Of a stretch of 64,000 nucleotides of DNA, positions 8,129-17,607 are shown piece after piece. The translations under genes and the position numbers were made by a program. Source of the stretch: Cytobacillus solani (GTDB lineage Bacteria; Bacillota; Bacilli; Bacillales; Cytobacillaceae); assembly GCF_001420595.1 (NCBI RefSeq), contig NZ_LJIX01000006.1, positions 69,361-133,360 on the forward strand, read 5' to 3'. Position 1 is the first letter of the stretch, and the number at the start of each line of letters is the position of its first letter. Under the pieces are notes generated by a model that saw only the letters and a program-made list of their open reading frames with translations, was not told where the DNA came from and searched no databases.

Positions 8129-8614
8129 ATGAAAGGAATGTTGTTTGCTATAATGGCTGGTGTATTCATTAGCCTGCAGACGGTCTTTAATACAAGAGTA
8201 AGTGAAAAGGTTGGTATGTGGGCGACAACTACTTTAGTCTTGGGGTTAGGTTTATTTACATCTTTCCCAATTTTTATCATTATGGACGACACACAGCTGT
8301 TTTCTGTTGGAAATGTGAATAAGATCTATTTATTAGGTGGATTCCTTGGGGTAGGGGTTGTCTATTGTATAATGCAGGCGATTCGTATGCTCGGATCAGC
8401 TTATGCAATTTCCATTGTTCTAGTAGCTCAGCTTTTTATTGCAGTGCTTATTGATACATTTGGTTGGTTTGGATTTGAAACTATTTCATTTACAATAAAC
8501 AAATTGGTCGGACTTACTTTAATGATTGCAGGCATCAGTGTGTTTAAACTGAAGAAAGTAACTGGGCAGCAAAAACATACTTCGAAAGTCTTTTTTAGAA
8601 TAAAACCCATTTAA
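8129..8614 (+). CDS. YdcZ-type DMT transporter
   Basis: 161-aa membrane protein with about five hydrophobic segments, DMT/YdcZ (DUF606) type: MKGMLFAIMAGVFISLQTVFN at the N-terminus and LVGLTLMIAGISVFKL near the end. Paralogue of the frameshifted gene at 6984. Both share the GVFISLQ-VFN-R opening, so they derive from a duplication around the Crp gene. Start ATG follows the Crp gene closely, with only a weak AGGCAGAG ribosome site. Substrate unknown. Confidence 0.8.
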   Translation: MKGMLFAIMAGVFISLQTVFNTRVSEKVGMWATTTLVLGLGLFTSFPIFIIMDDTQLFSVGNVNKIYLLGGFLGVGVVYCIMQAIRMLGSAYAISIVLVAQLFIAVLIDTFGWFGFETISFTINKLVGLTLMIAGISVFKLKKVTGQQKHTSKVFFRIKPI

Positions 8615-8691
8615 GAAAGCTGCCCATAAAGTAACTTGAGAGAATTAATCTAACATTTATACAAGTATTTACTATTGTAAAAAGAAAATCA

Positions 8692-8742
8692 AAAAGCTTA
8701 GGAATCTTAAGAAAATCTTAAGAGTTTTCTTAAGCTTTTTTT
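8692..8742 (+). terminator. Terminator after the YdcZ/Crp cluster
   Basis: AAAAAGCTTA pairs with TAAGCTTTTT across an inner CTTAAG-containing loop, followed by a T-run. The rest of 8615-8947 (333 bases) is AT-rich; I see only possible promoter-like sequence there (TTAAAATTATA about 8902-8912) and the ribosome site for the next gene. Confidence 0.75.
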
Positions 8743-8947
8743 ATATATTCTTCTTTATACTGAAAATAATCAAAAGTGAAACTTTAATGCCATTTTAAGC
8801 GTTTTTATTAATAATAAGACTCTAGTCCTAGATGAAGATAGAGCTCGCGATTGTTCTGCAAATAAGGGATTTATAGGAATATAGAATTAAGAATAGATAC
8901 GTTAAAATTATATGAGAGCTTAGCAGCTGCTACAAGGGGGATTAGAA

Positions 8948-9562
8948 ATGGAAGTGTATATCATTCTTACAGATACAGGGACATTATTCACTAAAATGAT
9001 TAGAAGGTTTACGAAATACCCATTAAATCATGCTTCCATTTCCTTTACAAAAGAATTAGATACAACATATAGCTTTGGCAGAAAACGTGCAAACAACCCA
9101 TTTATCGGTGGTTTTGTAAAGGAAGATATGAACGGGAAATTGTTCAGGAAAGCAAAATGTGCAGTTTACAAATGTTCTGTTTCAGAATTTGAATATAAAC
9201 AGATGCTTAATGGAGTTAGACAAATCGAAGTTGAAAAGCAAGCGTATAAATATAATTTTATTGGTCTTTTTGGGGTTCTTTTAAATAAAAAAATTAATAG
9301 AAAAAAAGCTTTCTTTTGTTCGGAATTTGTGGCGACTATTTTAAATTCTGGCGGGATCGCAATTAGTAGTAAACACCCAAGCCTAGTAAAACCGAATGAT
9401 TTAGCAAACTGTGAGAAATTCAGTTTAATATACGAGGGACAGCTTTTTTCCTACCTTTCACCTCAGGGCACCTCTATGAATAATGAAAGGGAGGTTACAG
9501 CTTCATTTCTAGAAAAAGCGAAATATATAGTTGGTTACAAATTCATCGGAGGTAGCTTTTAG
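8948..9562 (+). CDS. YiiX/YebB-like permuted papain-fold (NlpC/P60) protein
   Basis: 204-aa protein of the circularly permuted NlpC/P60 type. The conserved His is in YPLNHASISF (about residue 28) and the nucleophile Cys in FFCSEFVATIL (about 119), the order expected for the permuted family. These enzymes act on amide or ester bonds in lipids or peptides. No signal peptide is visible. AAGGGGG ribosome site at 8934-8940. It stands alone before the bceRS genes. Function in the cell is not known. Confidence 0.7.
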   Translation: MEVYIILTDTGTLFTKMIRRFTKYPLNHASISFTKELDTTYSFGRKRANNPFIGGFVKEDMNGKLFRKAKCAVYKCSVSEFEYKQMLNGVRQIEVEKQAYKYNFIGLFGVLLNKKINRKKAFFCSEFVATILNSGGIAISSKHPSLVKPNDLANCEKFSLIYEGQLFSYLSPQGTSMNNEREVTASFLEKAKYIVGYKFIGGSF

Positions 9563-9614
9563 GCTATCTTCTATTTTTTTGATACAATTTTAAAAGAAGA
9601 AAAGGGGAGTAGCG

Positions 9615-10316
9615 ATGTTTAAAATATTTATCATTGAAGATGACAAGCAGCTTGTTAGCTTATTAGAAGAGCATCTGAATAAATTTGGCTATGATGTAAA
9701 GACTGTTGAAAACTTTGATGCTGTTCGATCGCAATTTGAACAATATGAGCCACACCTCGTTTTGCTGGATGTAAATTTGCCGAAATATGATGGCTATTAT
9801 TGGTGCCGTCAAATCAGAAATCTATCTACTTGCCCCATCGTATTTATTTCTGCACGTGATAGTAAAATGGATCAAGTGATGGCACTGGAAAACGGAGGGG
9901 ATGACTATATCACGAAACCGTTTGACTTTGAGATTGTTATTGCTAAAATTAATAGCCATCTTAGACGGGCATATGGTTCATATGCAACCTCTCAAAATGG
10001 CCGAACTATTACAGTGGGAGGCTTAAAGCTTGATGTAGAGCGAATGATTCTCACGTTCAATGATGAAAACATTGAACTGAGTCATACAGAGGCAAAAATT
10101 TTGGATGAATTAATGAAGAAATCAGAACGTGTTGTCAGCAGGGATCGATTATTAGAAAAAATTTGGGATGATCAGGCATTTGTTGACGATAATACATTGA
10201 ACGTGTATATCACACGTGTTCGAAAAAAGTTAGATGCTTTACATATAAGTAATGCACTTCAAACCATTCGCGGCCAAGGGTATCGTTTCAATTCAAACTG
10301 GGGGCATGATGAATGA
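9615..10316 (+). CDS. bceR: Response regulator, OmpR family (BceR-like)
   Basis: 233-aa receiver plus winged helix. The acidic pocket is EDD at 8-10, the phosphoacceptor is D52 (LLDVNLP), the conserved Lys is in YITKPF, and the C-terminal OmpR-type domain starts near residue 130. The LPKYDGYYWCRQIR stretch is typical of BceR-type regulators that answer to peptide antibiotics. The gene overlaps the histidine kinase by 4 bp and is followed by a BceAB transporter. It most likely binds TNACA-N4-TGTAA boxes; one precedes bceA and another precedes bcrC. Confidence 0.9.
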   Translation: MFKIFIIEDDKQLVSLLEEHLNKFGYDVKTVENFDAVRSQFEQYEPHLVLLDVNLPKYDGYYWCRQIRNLSTCPIVFISARDSKMDQVMALENGGDDYITKPFDFEIVIAKINSHLRRAYGSYATSQNGRTITVGGLKLDVERMILTFNDENIELSHTEAKILDELMKKSERVVSRDRLLEKIWDDQAFVDDNTLNVYITRVRKKLDALHISNALQTIRGQGYRFNSNWGHDE

Positions 10317-11290
10317 AGTTATTTTTCCGGGAACAAATGCCTCTCCTTCTTATTTATGTCATGCAATTATTCCTAATCTTACTTGTTTATTGGCTCGATG
10401 GTTATCGCAATATGGCAGTGAGTGTGTATGCTGCTGTACTGAGCCTCTGTCTACTTACAGGGTACCTTATTTATCGCTATATACGGAATAAAGGATTTTA
10501 TCAGCGGTTAGAAAAAACGCTGACTTCGATAGACGAATTAGTGAATGAACCACAAGGAGCAGGTTCCCCACTGACTGAAGGTTTACAGCAGCTATTGAAA
10601 AATCAATATAGTCAGTATAAAAAAGACTTACATACTTATAAACATAGGCTGGAAGATCATATTCAGTTCATTAATCAGTGGGTTCACCAGATGAAGACAC
10701 CGATTTCAGTTATTCATTTAATGATTCAGGAAGAGGACGACCCAAGGTTTAAGGCAATTGCTGATGAGATTGATCGCCTAAAGAAAGGCTTGGAAATGGT
10801 CTTATATATTGCGCGGCTCGAAACATTTGAACGAGATTTCTATGTAGAAACCCTCTATTTAGAATCCATTGTAAGATCGGTTACCTCAAACCAAAAACGT
10901 TTATTTATTCGCAAGCGTATTTTTCCATCCATTCAAATAGATGTTCATTCAACAATCGTCTCGGATGAAAAATGGCTGTCATTTGTAATAACACAATTGA
11001 TTACGAATGCGATCCGCTATACGGTGGAGGAAAATCGAAAGGTATACTTTAGAGAGTACAGTCGAGGCAAAAATAGGATATTGGAAATACAAGATGAAGG
11101 TGTTGGAATTCCAAGTAGTGACATTCTCCGTGTGTTTGATCCGTATTTTACTGGAGAAAACGGGAGGAACTTTCAGGAATCAACCGGAATGGGGCTGTAC
11201 TTGGCAAAACAAATCTGTGAAAAACTCGGCCACCAAATCGAAATTGAATCAAAAGTTAATCATGGGACTACTGTACGCATCATCTTCTAG
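10313..11290 (+). CDS. bceS: Intramembrane-sensing histidine kinase (BceS-like)
   Basis: 325-aa kinase with two N-terminal membrane helices (about 11-28 and 35-55) joined by only a few residues, so no extracellular sensor. This is the mark of BceS-type kinases that sense through the ABC transporter. Phosphorylated His is H125 in WVHQMKTPISV; N box QLITNAIRYT, G1 DEGVGIP and G2 GMGLYLAK are intact. Stop is followed at once by a terminator, separating bceRS from bceAB. Confidence 0.9.
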   Translation: MKLFFREQMPLLLIYVMQLFLILLVYWLDGYRNMAVSVYAAVLSLCLLTGYLIYRYIRNKGFYQRLEKTLTSIDELVNEPQGAGSPLTEGLQQLLKNQYSQYKKDLHTYKHRLEDHIQFINQWVHQMKTPISVIHLMIQEEDDPRFKAIADEIDRLKKGLEMVLYIARLETFERDFYVETLYLESIVRSVTSNQKRLFIRKRIFPSIQIDVHSTIVSDEKWLSFVITQLITNAIRYTVEENRKVYFREYSRGKNRILEIQDEGVGIPSSDILRVFDPYFTGENGRNFQESTGMGLYLAKQICEKLGHQIEIESKVNHGTTVRIIF

Positions 11291-11332
11291 TGTCTTTTCG
11301 CGATGCCCAGCACCGCGTGAAGGCACTTTTTT
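11289..11332 (+). terminator. Terminator after bceS
   Basis: AGTG-CTTTTCGCG pairs with CGCG-GAAG-CACT, followed by TTTTTT. It separates bceRS from the inducible bceAB unit. Confidence 0.8.
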
Positions 11333-11373
11333 CATTTATGTATGCTGGGGTGGACAATTAAGGATTAGCTACC

Positions 11374-11440
11374 TTACAAGTCTGTAAGCTAACTGTAAGT
11401 TAGCCACATAGCACGAGCTACAGTTTTCAAGATACAATGA
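11374..11440. promoter_or_regulatory. BceR-type operator and promoter of bceAB
   Basis: TTACAAGTCTGTAA (11374-11387) is an exact TNACA-N4-TGTAA match, followed by another TGTAAG half-site. A -10 candidate TACAAT is at 11433-11438 with no good -35, as expected for an activator-dependent promoter. bceA starts about 30 bp further down. Confidence 0.75.
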
Positions 11441-11468
11441 TGCTACAAATGAACAGGGAGTGAACGGT

Positions 11469-12239
11469 ATGTCGGTACTAGACGTAAGACATATAGAAAA
11501 AATCTATGAAGGAAAAGTGGCTCATAAAGCACTTAACAATATAAATTTCACCATTGAAAAAGGGGAGTTTGTCGGGATTATGGGCCCGTCCGGGAGCGGG
11601 AAAACCACCCTTTTAAATTTAATAGCAACGATTGACCGTCCAACATCGGGAGAGATATTTATTGGAGGCAAAAATCCGCACGTGCTCAATCGAAAAGAAA
11701 CAGCTTTATTCAGAAGACGTGAGCTTGGTTTTGTCTTCCAGCATTTTAACCTGCTTGATACATTAACGGTGGAGGAAAATATTGTTCTTCCCCTTACACT
11801 TGATGGTGTAAGTGTTCGAGAGATGGAAGCTAGACTTCAGCAAGTTGCAAAAAAACTAGGGATTGATCAAATTCTGAAAAAGCGGACATACGAAATCTCT
11901 GGTGGGCAAATGCAGCGAACAGCGATAGCGAGATCGATTATTCATAAACCTTCACTCATTTTAGCTGATGAACCAACTGGAAATTTGGATTCAAAAGCAT
12001 CAAAGGATGTTATGGAGACGATGACAGCGTTGAATGAGGAAGATGGGGCGACTGTTTTAATGGTTACTCACGATGCTGTTGCTGCGAGCTTTTGTCATCG
12101 AGTCATCTTTATTAAAGATGGAGAATTATATAATGAAATCTACCGCGGGGATAACCGTCAGGCTTTCTTCCAAAAAATTATTGATATGCTCGCATTGTTA
12201 GGAGGGGATAGTCATGACCTTTCCACAGTTCGTCTTTAG
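11469..12239 (+). CDS. bceA: Bacitracin-type peptide detoxification ABC transporter, ATPase (BceA)
   Basis: 256-aa ATPase of the MacB/BceA type. Walker A GPSGSGKTT, Q-loop FQHFNLLDTLTVEENI (typical of BceA), signature SGGQ, Walker B ILADEPTGNLDS, switch His VTHD. Works with BceB to free lipid II cycle intermediates from peptide antibiotics and to signal to BceS. I prefer ATG 11469, which is spaced 8 nt from AGGGAG (11455-11460), over GTG 11460, which overlaps that site. Its 3' end overlaps bceB by 26 bp. Confidence 0.9.
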   Translation: MSVLDVRHIEKIYEGKVAHKALNNINFTIEKGEFVGIMGPSGSGKTTLLNLIATIDRPTSGEIFIGGKNPHVLNRKETALFRRRELGFVFQHFNLLDTLTVEENIVLPLTLDGVSVREMEARLQQVAKKLGIDQILKKRTYEISGGQMQRTAIARSIIHKPSLILADEPTGNLDSKASKDVMETMTALNEEDGATVLMVTHDAVAASFCHRVIFIKDGELYNEIYRGDNRQAFFQKIIDMLALLGGDSHDLSTVRL

Positions 12240-14124
12240 AAACGTCATCCGTAATAAGCGGACATATGCGGCGTATTTTTTAAGCAGTGCCTTCTCCGTG
12301 CTCATTTTCTTTGTCTATGCACTTTTTATCTTTCACCCTGATATTAAAAATGGGGTGACTGCCTCGCTTGCTGTACAGCTTATGGTAGCGGCAGAAGTGA
12401 TTATGTATGTTTTTTCCTTTTTATTTGTATTATATTCTGTTAGCACATTTCTAAAATCGCGAAAGCGTGAATTTGGGATATTAATGATGCATGGTATGAC
12501 GAGAAGTCAATTAAATCGCATGGTGTTTTTGGAAAATATGCTTATTGGGATCGCATCTATTCTAACAGGGATAGGTATTGGAATAATCACGGGGAAGCTT
12601 TTTTTAATGATTGGTTCGAGAATGATTGGAATTGAACCACTGCCGTTCATTCTATCAACAAAGGTATTAATCATAACAATAAGCGCTTTTTTAATTTTAT
12701 TCTTCTGCATATCCTTATTTACAGCTATCCTTGTCCGAGTGAATAAATTAATCGATTTATTTCAGGCAGGAGAAAAGCCGAAAAAGGATCCGAAAACATC
12801 GGTATTCCTTTCAGTGGTTTCAGCCGTGCTGCTGCTAGTCAGCTATTATTTAGCTGCAACAGCAACGGTGTATTCATTATTGTTTCGCATGCTGCCTGTC
12901 ATTGGCATGACAATAATCGGAACCTACTTCTTCTTCACCCAGCTATCAGTTTTTATGACGAAATTAGTGCAGAAAAATCGATTGCTGTTTTGGAATAAAA
13001 CAAATATAATTACGATTTCTAGTCTGGCCTATCGTTTGAAGGATAATGCCAGGATGTTTTTTTTGGTTACTATTGTTTCGACAGTAGCATTTTGTGCCGT
13101 TGGGACACTTGCTTCAATGAATGTGCTGAATGAGCAAATTGATACTGAGTATCCTGCGGAAATCAGTTATATTGCGATGGATGAGGAGCCGCTTCATCAA
13201 AGGAATTTAGAACAAATAGAGTCAGAGTTAAAAGAGAAACAACTGAGCTATCACAAGAATCAAGTGCCAATAAAAATAGTTGAAATAGCATCTTCATCTT
13301 CAGAAGCTCTATATCCACCTGAAGAACTGGCTGTCATTTCTTTCTCTAATTATAAAAAAATTGCAGAGGCAGCAGGATATGTTTTTACCGAAAAACCTCT
13401 AGCAGAGCAAGATGCACTGGAAATGAAGTCATCATCCCTCGGAAATTCCAATTTTTTATCTTTTATATTAAAACAGGAAGATATAAAGCTGGAGCCTGAA
13501 AGCTCAACAGAGCATGTTGTATTGCCTTGGCAGCTTGTTTATGATGAAGGAATGGTCGTAAGCGATCCATTATATGAAAAACTTACACCAGTAAGTACAG
13601 AGTTATTTACCGGATTTTATATAGAGGATATTGAGAAAACGTTAGGTATTGCAAACAATTTAGTGAAAGATGGAGTTGCCTTTCCTTCTGATGATAGTTC
13701 CTATTCGATGACAGTCAGCGGTACCTTATTAAATATACAAATGAGCATGTTTAAGATGATGTTATTTGTTGCCTTATTAATAGGCGCAGTCTTCTTTATC
13801 ACAGCAGGGAGCTTCCTTTACTTCCGTCTCTATGCGGATTTAGATTATGACCGCCGTCAATATTTAACCATCAAGAAAATAGGCTTAACCGACCAAGAAT
13901 TGAATAAGATTGTGACTCGCCAGTTAGCATTGCTATTCTTTGTTCCTATTGTGGTTGCCTTTATTCATAGCGGATTTGCGTTTATGGCTTTGCAAAGCTA
14001 CTTTACATTATCGATTGCAGGAGAGGTAGTCATTGTTCTTGCCAGCTTTCTTGCTGCACAGATTGTTTATTTCTTCTTTATTCGCTATAACTATTTGCGT
14101 AATTTAAAGAAATCGTTAATTTAA
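12214..14124 (+). CDS. bceB: Bacitracin-type peptide detoxification ABC transporter, permease (BceB)
   Basis: 636-aa permease with the BceB layout: clusters of membrane helices on both sides of a large outside domain (about residues 310-510), which lies between helices 7 and 8 and sets drug specificity. Begins FPQFVFRNVIRNKRTYAAYFLSSAFSV, typical for the family. ATG 12214 follows GGAGGGG. Ends before a strong terminator. Could belong to any of the Bce/Psd/Yxd subgroups; the actual inducer cannot be told from sequence. Confidence 0.9.
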   Translation: MTFPQFVFRNVIRNKRTYAAYFLSSAFSVLIFFVYALFIFHPDIKNGVTASLAVQLMVAAEVIMYVFSFLFVLYSVSTFLKSRKREFGILMMHGMTRSQLNRMVFLENMLIGIASILTGIGIGIITGKLFLMIGSRMIGIEPLPFILSTKVLIITISAFLILFFCISLFTAILVRVNKLIDLFQAGEKPKKDPKTSVFLSVVSAVLLLVSYYLAATATVYSLLFRMLPVIGMTIIGTYFFFTQLSVFMTKLVQKNRLLFWNKTNIITISSLAYRLKDNARMFFLVTIVSTVAFCAVGTLASMNVLNEQIDTEYPAEISYIAMDEEPLHQRNLEQIESELKEKQLSYHKNQVPIKIVEIASSSSEALYPPEELAVISFSNYKKIAEAAGYVFTEKPLAEQDALEMKSSSLGNSNFLSFILKQEDIKLEPESSTEHVVLPWQLVYDEGMVVSDPLYEKLTPVSTELFTGFYIEDIEKTLGIANNLVKDGVAFPSDDSSYSMTVSGTLLNIQMSMFKMMLFVALLIGAVFFITAGSFLYFRLYADLDYDRRQYLTIKKIGLTDQELNKIVTRQLALLFFVPIVVAFIHSGFAFMALQSYFTLSIAGEVVIVLASFLAAQIVYFFFIRYNYLRNLKKSLI

Positions 14125-14172
14125 ATAGAATCACCTCAGCCCATGTGGAAGATACGAAGGAAAAAATAATTT

Positions 14173-14212
14173 AGAGTCTATTTTGTTTTTTAAACAAAAT
14201 AGACTCTTTTTA
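14173..14212 (+). terminator. Terminator after bceAB
   Basis: AGAGTCTATTTTGTT and AACAAAATAGACTCT form a perfect 15-bp stem followed by TTTTTAT. Confidence 0.95.
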
Positions 14213-14324
14213 TGTTGGATAGATAATGCAATTTATATAAATTAAAATGTAATATATATGTTGCATTTTGTAATTAATAATATATAATAGGATATATAGG
14301 AAGTTGTTAAGGGAGTGAATGAGC

Positions 14325-14834
14325 ATGAAATGGCTAAGTAAAAGACAGAAAATAGCTGACGAACGAATGATCAATATGCAAAACAAAATCTATAAGGAAA
14401 TTTACACGATTGTGATGATACTTTGTTTAATTTCAATTGTTACTAAGTATTATCTGTATGGGATAGATGCAAAGATAGTTACCACTGAATTAATCATTTT
14501 ATTCGTGTCTGGCATTTACTATACGGTTCGTGCAGCAAGCATAGGAATTTTTTCGGATGAAGTGGAGCTTCATGATCGAAACAGCAAAGTCCCTATGAGT
14601 TCAAAAAATGTGTATATTGGTTTGGGATTAGGTGTAATTATAGGTTTATTTTTTGGGATTCGAAGTGCAATAGTATATGGAAGTGGTTTATTGAACAGCA
14701 TCTTTTATTTTGTCATCGTATTTTTTGCCACACTAATGATCTATCTTCCGCTCTTTTTAGTATTATTTGCTGGCGGCTTTTCCGTTGCCAAGAAGGCTAG
14801 TATAAAAGCAACTGAAAAGGATTTAGACGAATGA
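14325..14834 (+). CDS. DUF6773-type membrane protein
   Basis: 169-aa protein with a charged N-terminus (KRQKIADERMINMQNKIYKE) and about four membrane helices: pairs near 30-70 and 95-155. It resembles the DUF6773 family, found beside small XRE regulators in Firmicutes. ATG 14325 is 9 nt from GGGAG (14311-14315); ATG 14319 in the same frame is too close. Next gene, an XRE regulator, starts 25 bp downstream, so they are co-transcribed. Function unknown; the pairing is seen in many Firmicutes but the role is not established. Confidence 0.6.
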   Translation: MKWLSKRQKIADERMINMQNKIYKEIYTIVMILCLISIVTKYYLYGIDAKIVTTELIILFVSGIYYTVRAASIGIFSDEVELHDRNSKVPMSSKNVYIGLGLGVIIGLFFGIRSAIVYGSGLLNSIFYFVIVFFATLMIYLPLFLVLFAGGFSVAKKASIKATEKDLDE

Positions 14835-14859
14835 CAGTCTAAAAAGGCGGGGGGAAGCA

Positions 14860-15066
14860 ATGAAAAACATAAAATTAAAGGTAGCACGTGTTGCAAAAGA
14901 TTTATCACAGGATGATTTAGCCAAGATTGTAGGGGTTTCAAGACAAACAATTGGGCTAATTGAGCAAGGGAAGTATAATCCAAGCTTGAATTTATGTGTG
15001 GCTATTTGTAAGGCACTGTCAAAAACATTGGATGATTTATTTTGGGAAGAGGATGAAGAAGAATAG
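14860..15066 (+). CDS. Small XRE family regulator
   Basis: 68-aa single-domain helix-turn-helix protein of the Cro/XRE type. The recognition region is LSQDDLAKIVGVSRQTIGLIEQGKYNPSLNLCVAICKALSKTLDDLF (residues 14-60), matching the common yqaE/YozG-like 'KNIKLKVARV' group. Ribosome site GGGGGGAAG precedes ATG. It follows a DUF6773 membrane protein, which it may regulate. The acidic tail (WEEDEEE) is typical. Confidence 0.85.
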   Translation: MKNIKLKVARVAKDLSQDDLAKIVGVSRQTIGLIEQGKYNPSLNLCVAICKALSKTLDDLFWEEDEEE

Positions 15067-15070
15067 GAAA

Positions 15071-15110
15071 AGCGCCTGCTACTAAAAATATAGAGTGGCA
15101 GGCACTTTTA
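15071..15110. terminator. Bidirectional terminator between XRE gene and helD
   Basis: AGCGCCTGCTAC pairs with GTGGCAGGCACT, followed by TTTTA. It lies between convergent genes and may serve both, with better T-richness on the plus strand. Confidence 0.75.
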
Positions 15111-15122
15111 CTTAAGGAAAAA

Positions 15123-17387
15123 CTAAATTATGAAGTCTTCCTTTCGTTCACCGTAAAAGTACAAGCGATGCAAAGGCCTTGTCATTGCTACATAAAGCAG
15201 CTTGATATCTAGTTCTGACTCACTTGAAAATGTCTCATCTACACAGACGATCATAACCGCATCAAATTCCAAGCCTTTGGCTAAAAAGGATGGAACAATC
15301 ACCATTTCATCTTTAGGGATTTTTTCTTGCTCTTCCAGTAATTTAACAGACTCATGGGAATGTTCTTTGAAAAGGCTGTAAAGGAGCCGGCAGTCTTTCA
15401 TTGTTTTCCCGATGACTGCGATCGTTTTATAATTTTCTTTTTTTAAATGGGTCACTTGTTGTTCAATTTGGCTGACGAGTTCTTTTCCGTTTTTTCTTTT
15501 AATAAACTTTGGGCTTTCCCCGTGTCTGACAACTGGTTCTACAACAGGGAAAGAGTAGGGGAGCAGCCGCAGAAGCTCGTTTGCCTTTTCCATAATTTCA
15601 ACAGTCGTACGATAGCTTTTTTGCAGTTCTGTATATGTTGCCCGCGGAAAAATATTATTCACTACCTCTTCCCATGATGTCAGTCCTCGATAGGAATGAA
15701 TTCCCTGTGCAAGATCGCCTACAAGTGTAAACATGTCTGTATCAAGTGCTTTTTTCAGAGAGAGCAGCTCCATAAAGCTGTAGTCCTGTGCTTCATCAAT
15801 GACGATATTTTTCGCTTTCAGTTCCTTTGGTATTCCGAAGAGGTGTACCTGTAAATACAGCAAAAGAGCAAGATCTTCTCTCTCGAACTGTTTTTTTGCA
15901 AAAAGCTGTCTATTATATTGGCAGAGATTCTGGGTTTCTTGTTCAGAGAGCTGACCTTCTGCCCAATGGTAAAGCTGCTTCGGATCATTGAACAAAGAAT
16001 GATAGTATTGAATTAACGTCCTTTTTGGAAACTGCTTCATATAAGTAGAAACGGCACTTCTAATGGCCTTTTTTATTTCTGCAAGTCTTAAGGCCTTTTT
16101 ATCAAGTGCATCAGATACATATTGCCTTCTTTTGTCTGGATCTTTCCCTCGATAGATTGCCCGTTCAATCCGGTCATCGTAATACGTTTCGATTTTATCT
16201 ATCATGTTTTTCTTTTTCTTAGCGAGATCATTCTGTAGGACAGCTTTCAGCTTTTCCAATCTTCTATATAAAGGAAGATAATTATAGTCATCCTTAAAAA
16301 GTTGGATGAATTTTTTGTAGCTGAAGAGCCGAAATTTATCGACAGTAAAATCCTTTGAAGGATAAAAGGATTCATAAATACTAGTAATATAGTTAGTTAA
16401 TATTCGATGAAAGACAGGGGAGCCTTTTATGGAGGATGCCCATGCTGCGATTTCCGTTTCGCTGTGATTTGAGTTTTCCAAAAGGCGTACAAGCTTGTCA
16501 TCATCTTGAATGTTCAGCTTTTGGGCAATGCATGCCTGTATATAGTCTTGTAGAGTCGTTTGCCTGACTTTCTCAACGCCTAATTCCGGCAGTGCCTCTG
16601 ATATGTAGTCAATGAAGAGGCGGCTTGGCGCCAAAATCATCAGCTGTTCAGGAGCAAAGTTTTCTTTATATTGATAAATGAAATAACTAATTCGGTGCAA
16701 AGCAATCGTTGTTTTCCCGCTTCCAGCAGCACCCTGTACAATAATTGGGCGATTTAAGTCAGCCCGAATTATTTTATTCTGCTCCTCCTGGATTGTGGAG
16801 ATAATTTCTGTAAGTCGGTTGCTTGAGCTTTTTGAAAGTGATTCCTGCAGAAGCTCATCGGTTGTTGTTAGATCAATATCACGAATTTCATCAAGCTGCC
16901 CATCCTCAATCATGAACTGACGTTTTAGGGATAAATAGCCATTAAAGCTTTCCTCATATGATTCGTAATGAACTTCACCAAGCCGTCCTTCATAATACAG
17001 ATTGGCAATCGGCGATCGCCAATCCACAATAATTTGTTCTTGATTCTCCCTCGAATATAAAGACGTTTTTCCAATGTATAAGCTTTCTTTCTCTTCCAAG
17101 CCTTCACGTAAGAGATCAAGTCTTGCAAAATATGGCTTCCTTCTCGCAACCTTTAAATTTTTCAATTCTTCACGGGACATTTCAAAAAATCGTGCATTGG
17201 TTAAAAGGGATAAATAGCTCATGCTGGATTCGAGCGCATCCGTATCTTGAAAAGCTTCTTTCATATTTTCTAGAAATTGGTCCTTGCTCGTTTCAGCCGT
17301 CTTAATAACGACATCAATATACTTCTTTGTAAAGTCTAGACGTTGAACTTCATGTTGAAAATCGGGGTGCTGTTGTTGAAATGACAT
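15123..17387 (-). CDS. helD: RNA polymerase recycling ATPase HelD (UvrD-like)
   Basis: 754-aa superfamily 1 motor that releases RNA polymerase from stalled or post-termination complexes. The N-terminal long coiled-coil arm (residues 1-60) is followed by Walker A GAAGSGKTT near 220, a helicase insertion, DEAQDY (Walker B) near 560, QKSYRTT and the C-terminal VAMTRP motif near 738. Similar in length to B. subtilis HelD. Start chosen at ATG 17387 (MSFQQQHPDF) behind GAAAGGAG; the 16 extra upstream in-frame codons lack a ribosome site. Single gene, convergent with the XRE gene. Confidence 0.92.
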   Translation of the reverse strand: MSFQQQHPDFQHEVQRLDFTKKYIDVVIKTAETSKDQFLENMKEAFQDTDALESSMSYLSLLTNARFFEMSREELKNLKVARRKPYFARLDLLREGLEEKESLYIGKTSLYSRENQEQIIVDWRSPIANLYYEGRLGEVHYESYEESFNGYLSLKRQFMIEDGQLDEIRDIDLTTTDELLQESLSKSSSNRLTEIISTIQEEQNKIIRADLNRPIIVQGAAGSGKTTIALHRISYFIYQYKENFAPEQLMILAPSRLFIDYISEALPELGVEKVRQTTLQDYIQACIAQKLNIQDDDKLVRLLENSNHSETEIAAWASSIKGSPVFHRILTNYITSIYESFYPSKDFTVDKFRLFSYKKFIQLFKDDYNYLPLYRRLEKLKAVLQNDLAKKKKNMIDKIETYYDDRIERAIYRGKDPDKRRQYVSDALDKKALRLAEIKKAIRSAVSTYMKQFPKRTLIQYYHSLFNDPKQLYHWAEGQLSEQETQNLCQYNRQLFAKKQFEREDLALLLYLQVHLFGIPKELKAKNIVIDEAQDYSFMELLSLKKALDTDMFTLVGDLAQGIHSYRGLTSWEEVVNNIFPRATYTELQKSYRTTVEIMEKANELLRLLPYSFPVVEPVVRHGESPKFIKRKNGKELVSQIEQQVTHLKKENYKTIAVIGKTMKDCRLLYSLFKEHSHESVKLLEEQEKIPKDEMVIVPSFLAKGLEFDAVMIVCVDETFSSESELDIKLLYVAMTRPLHRLYFYGERKEDFII

Positions 17388-17607
17388 TTGAATCTCCTTT
17401 CCATTTACAAATTCAGCCGCAATGGAGAAAAACATAGGAGCGTGAGTGACAAGGAATTTATATTATCAGAAAAATCAGTTGGATGCAATACCAATCATCT
17501 CGCAATAGTAGCACCTAATATTTTGAGTGGGGAACTTGAATATTCTAGAAATATAATATATACTACATTACAACAGTAATGCACTATATCGGAAGGGGGC
17601 GATCTCT

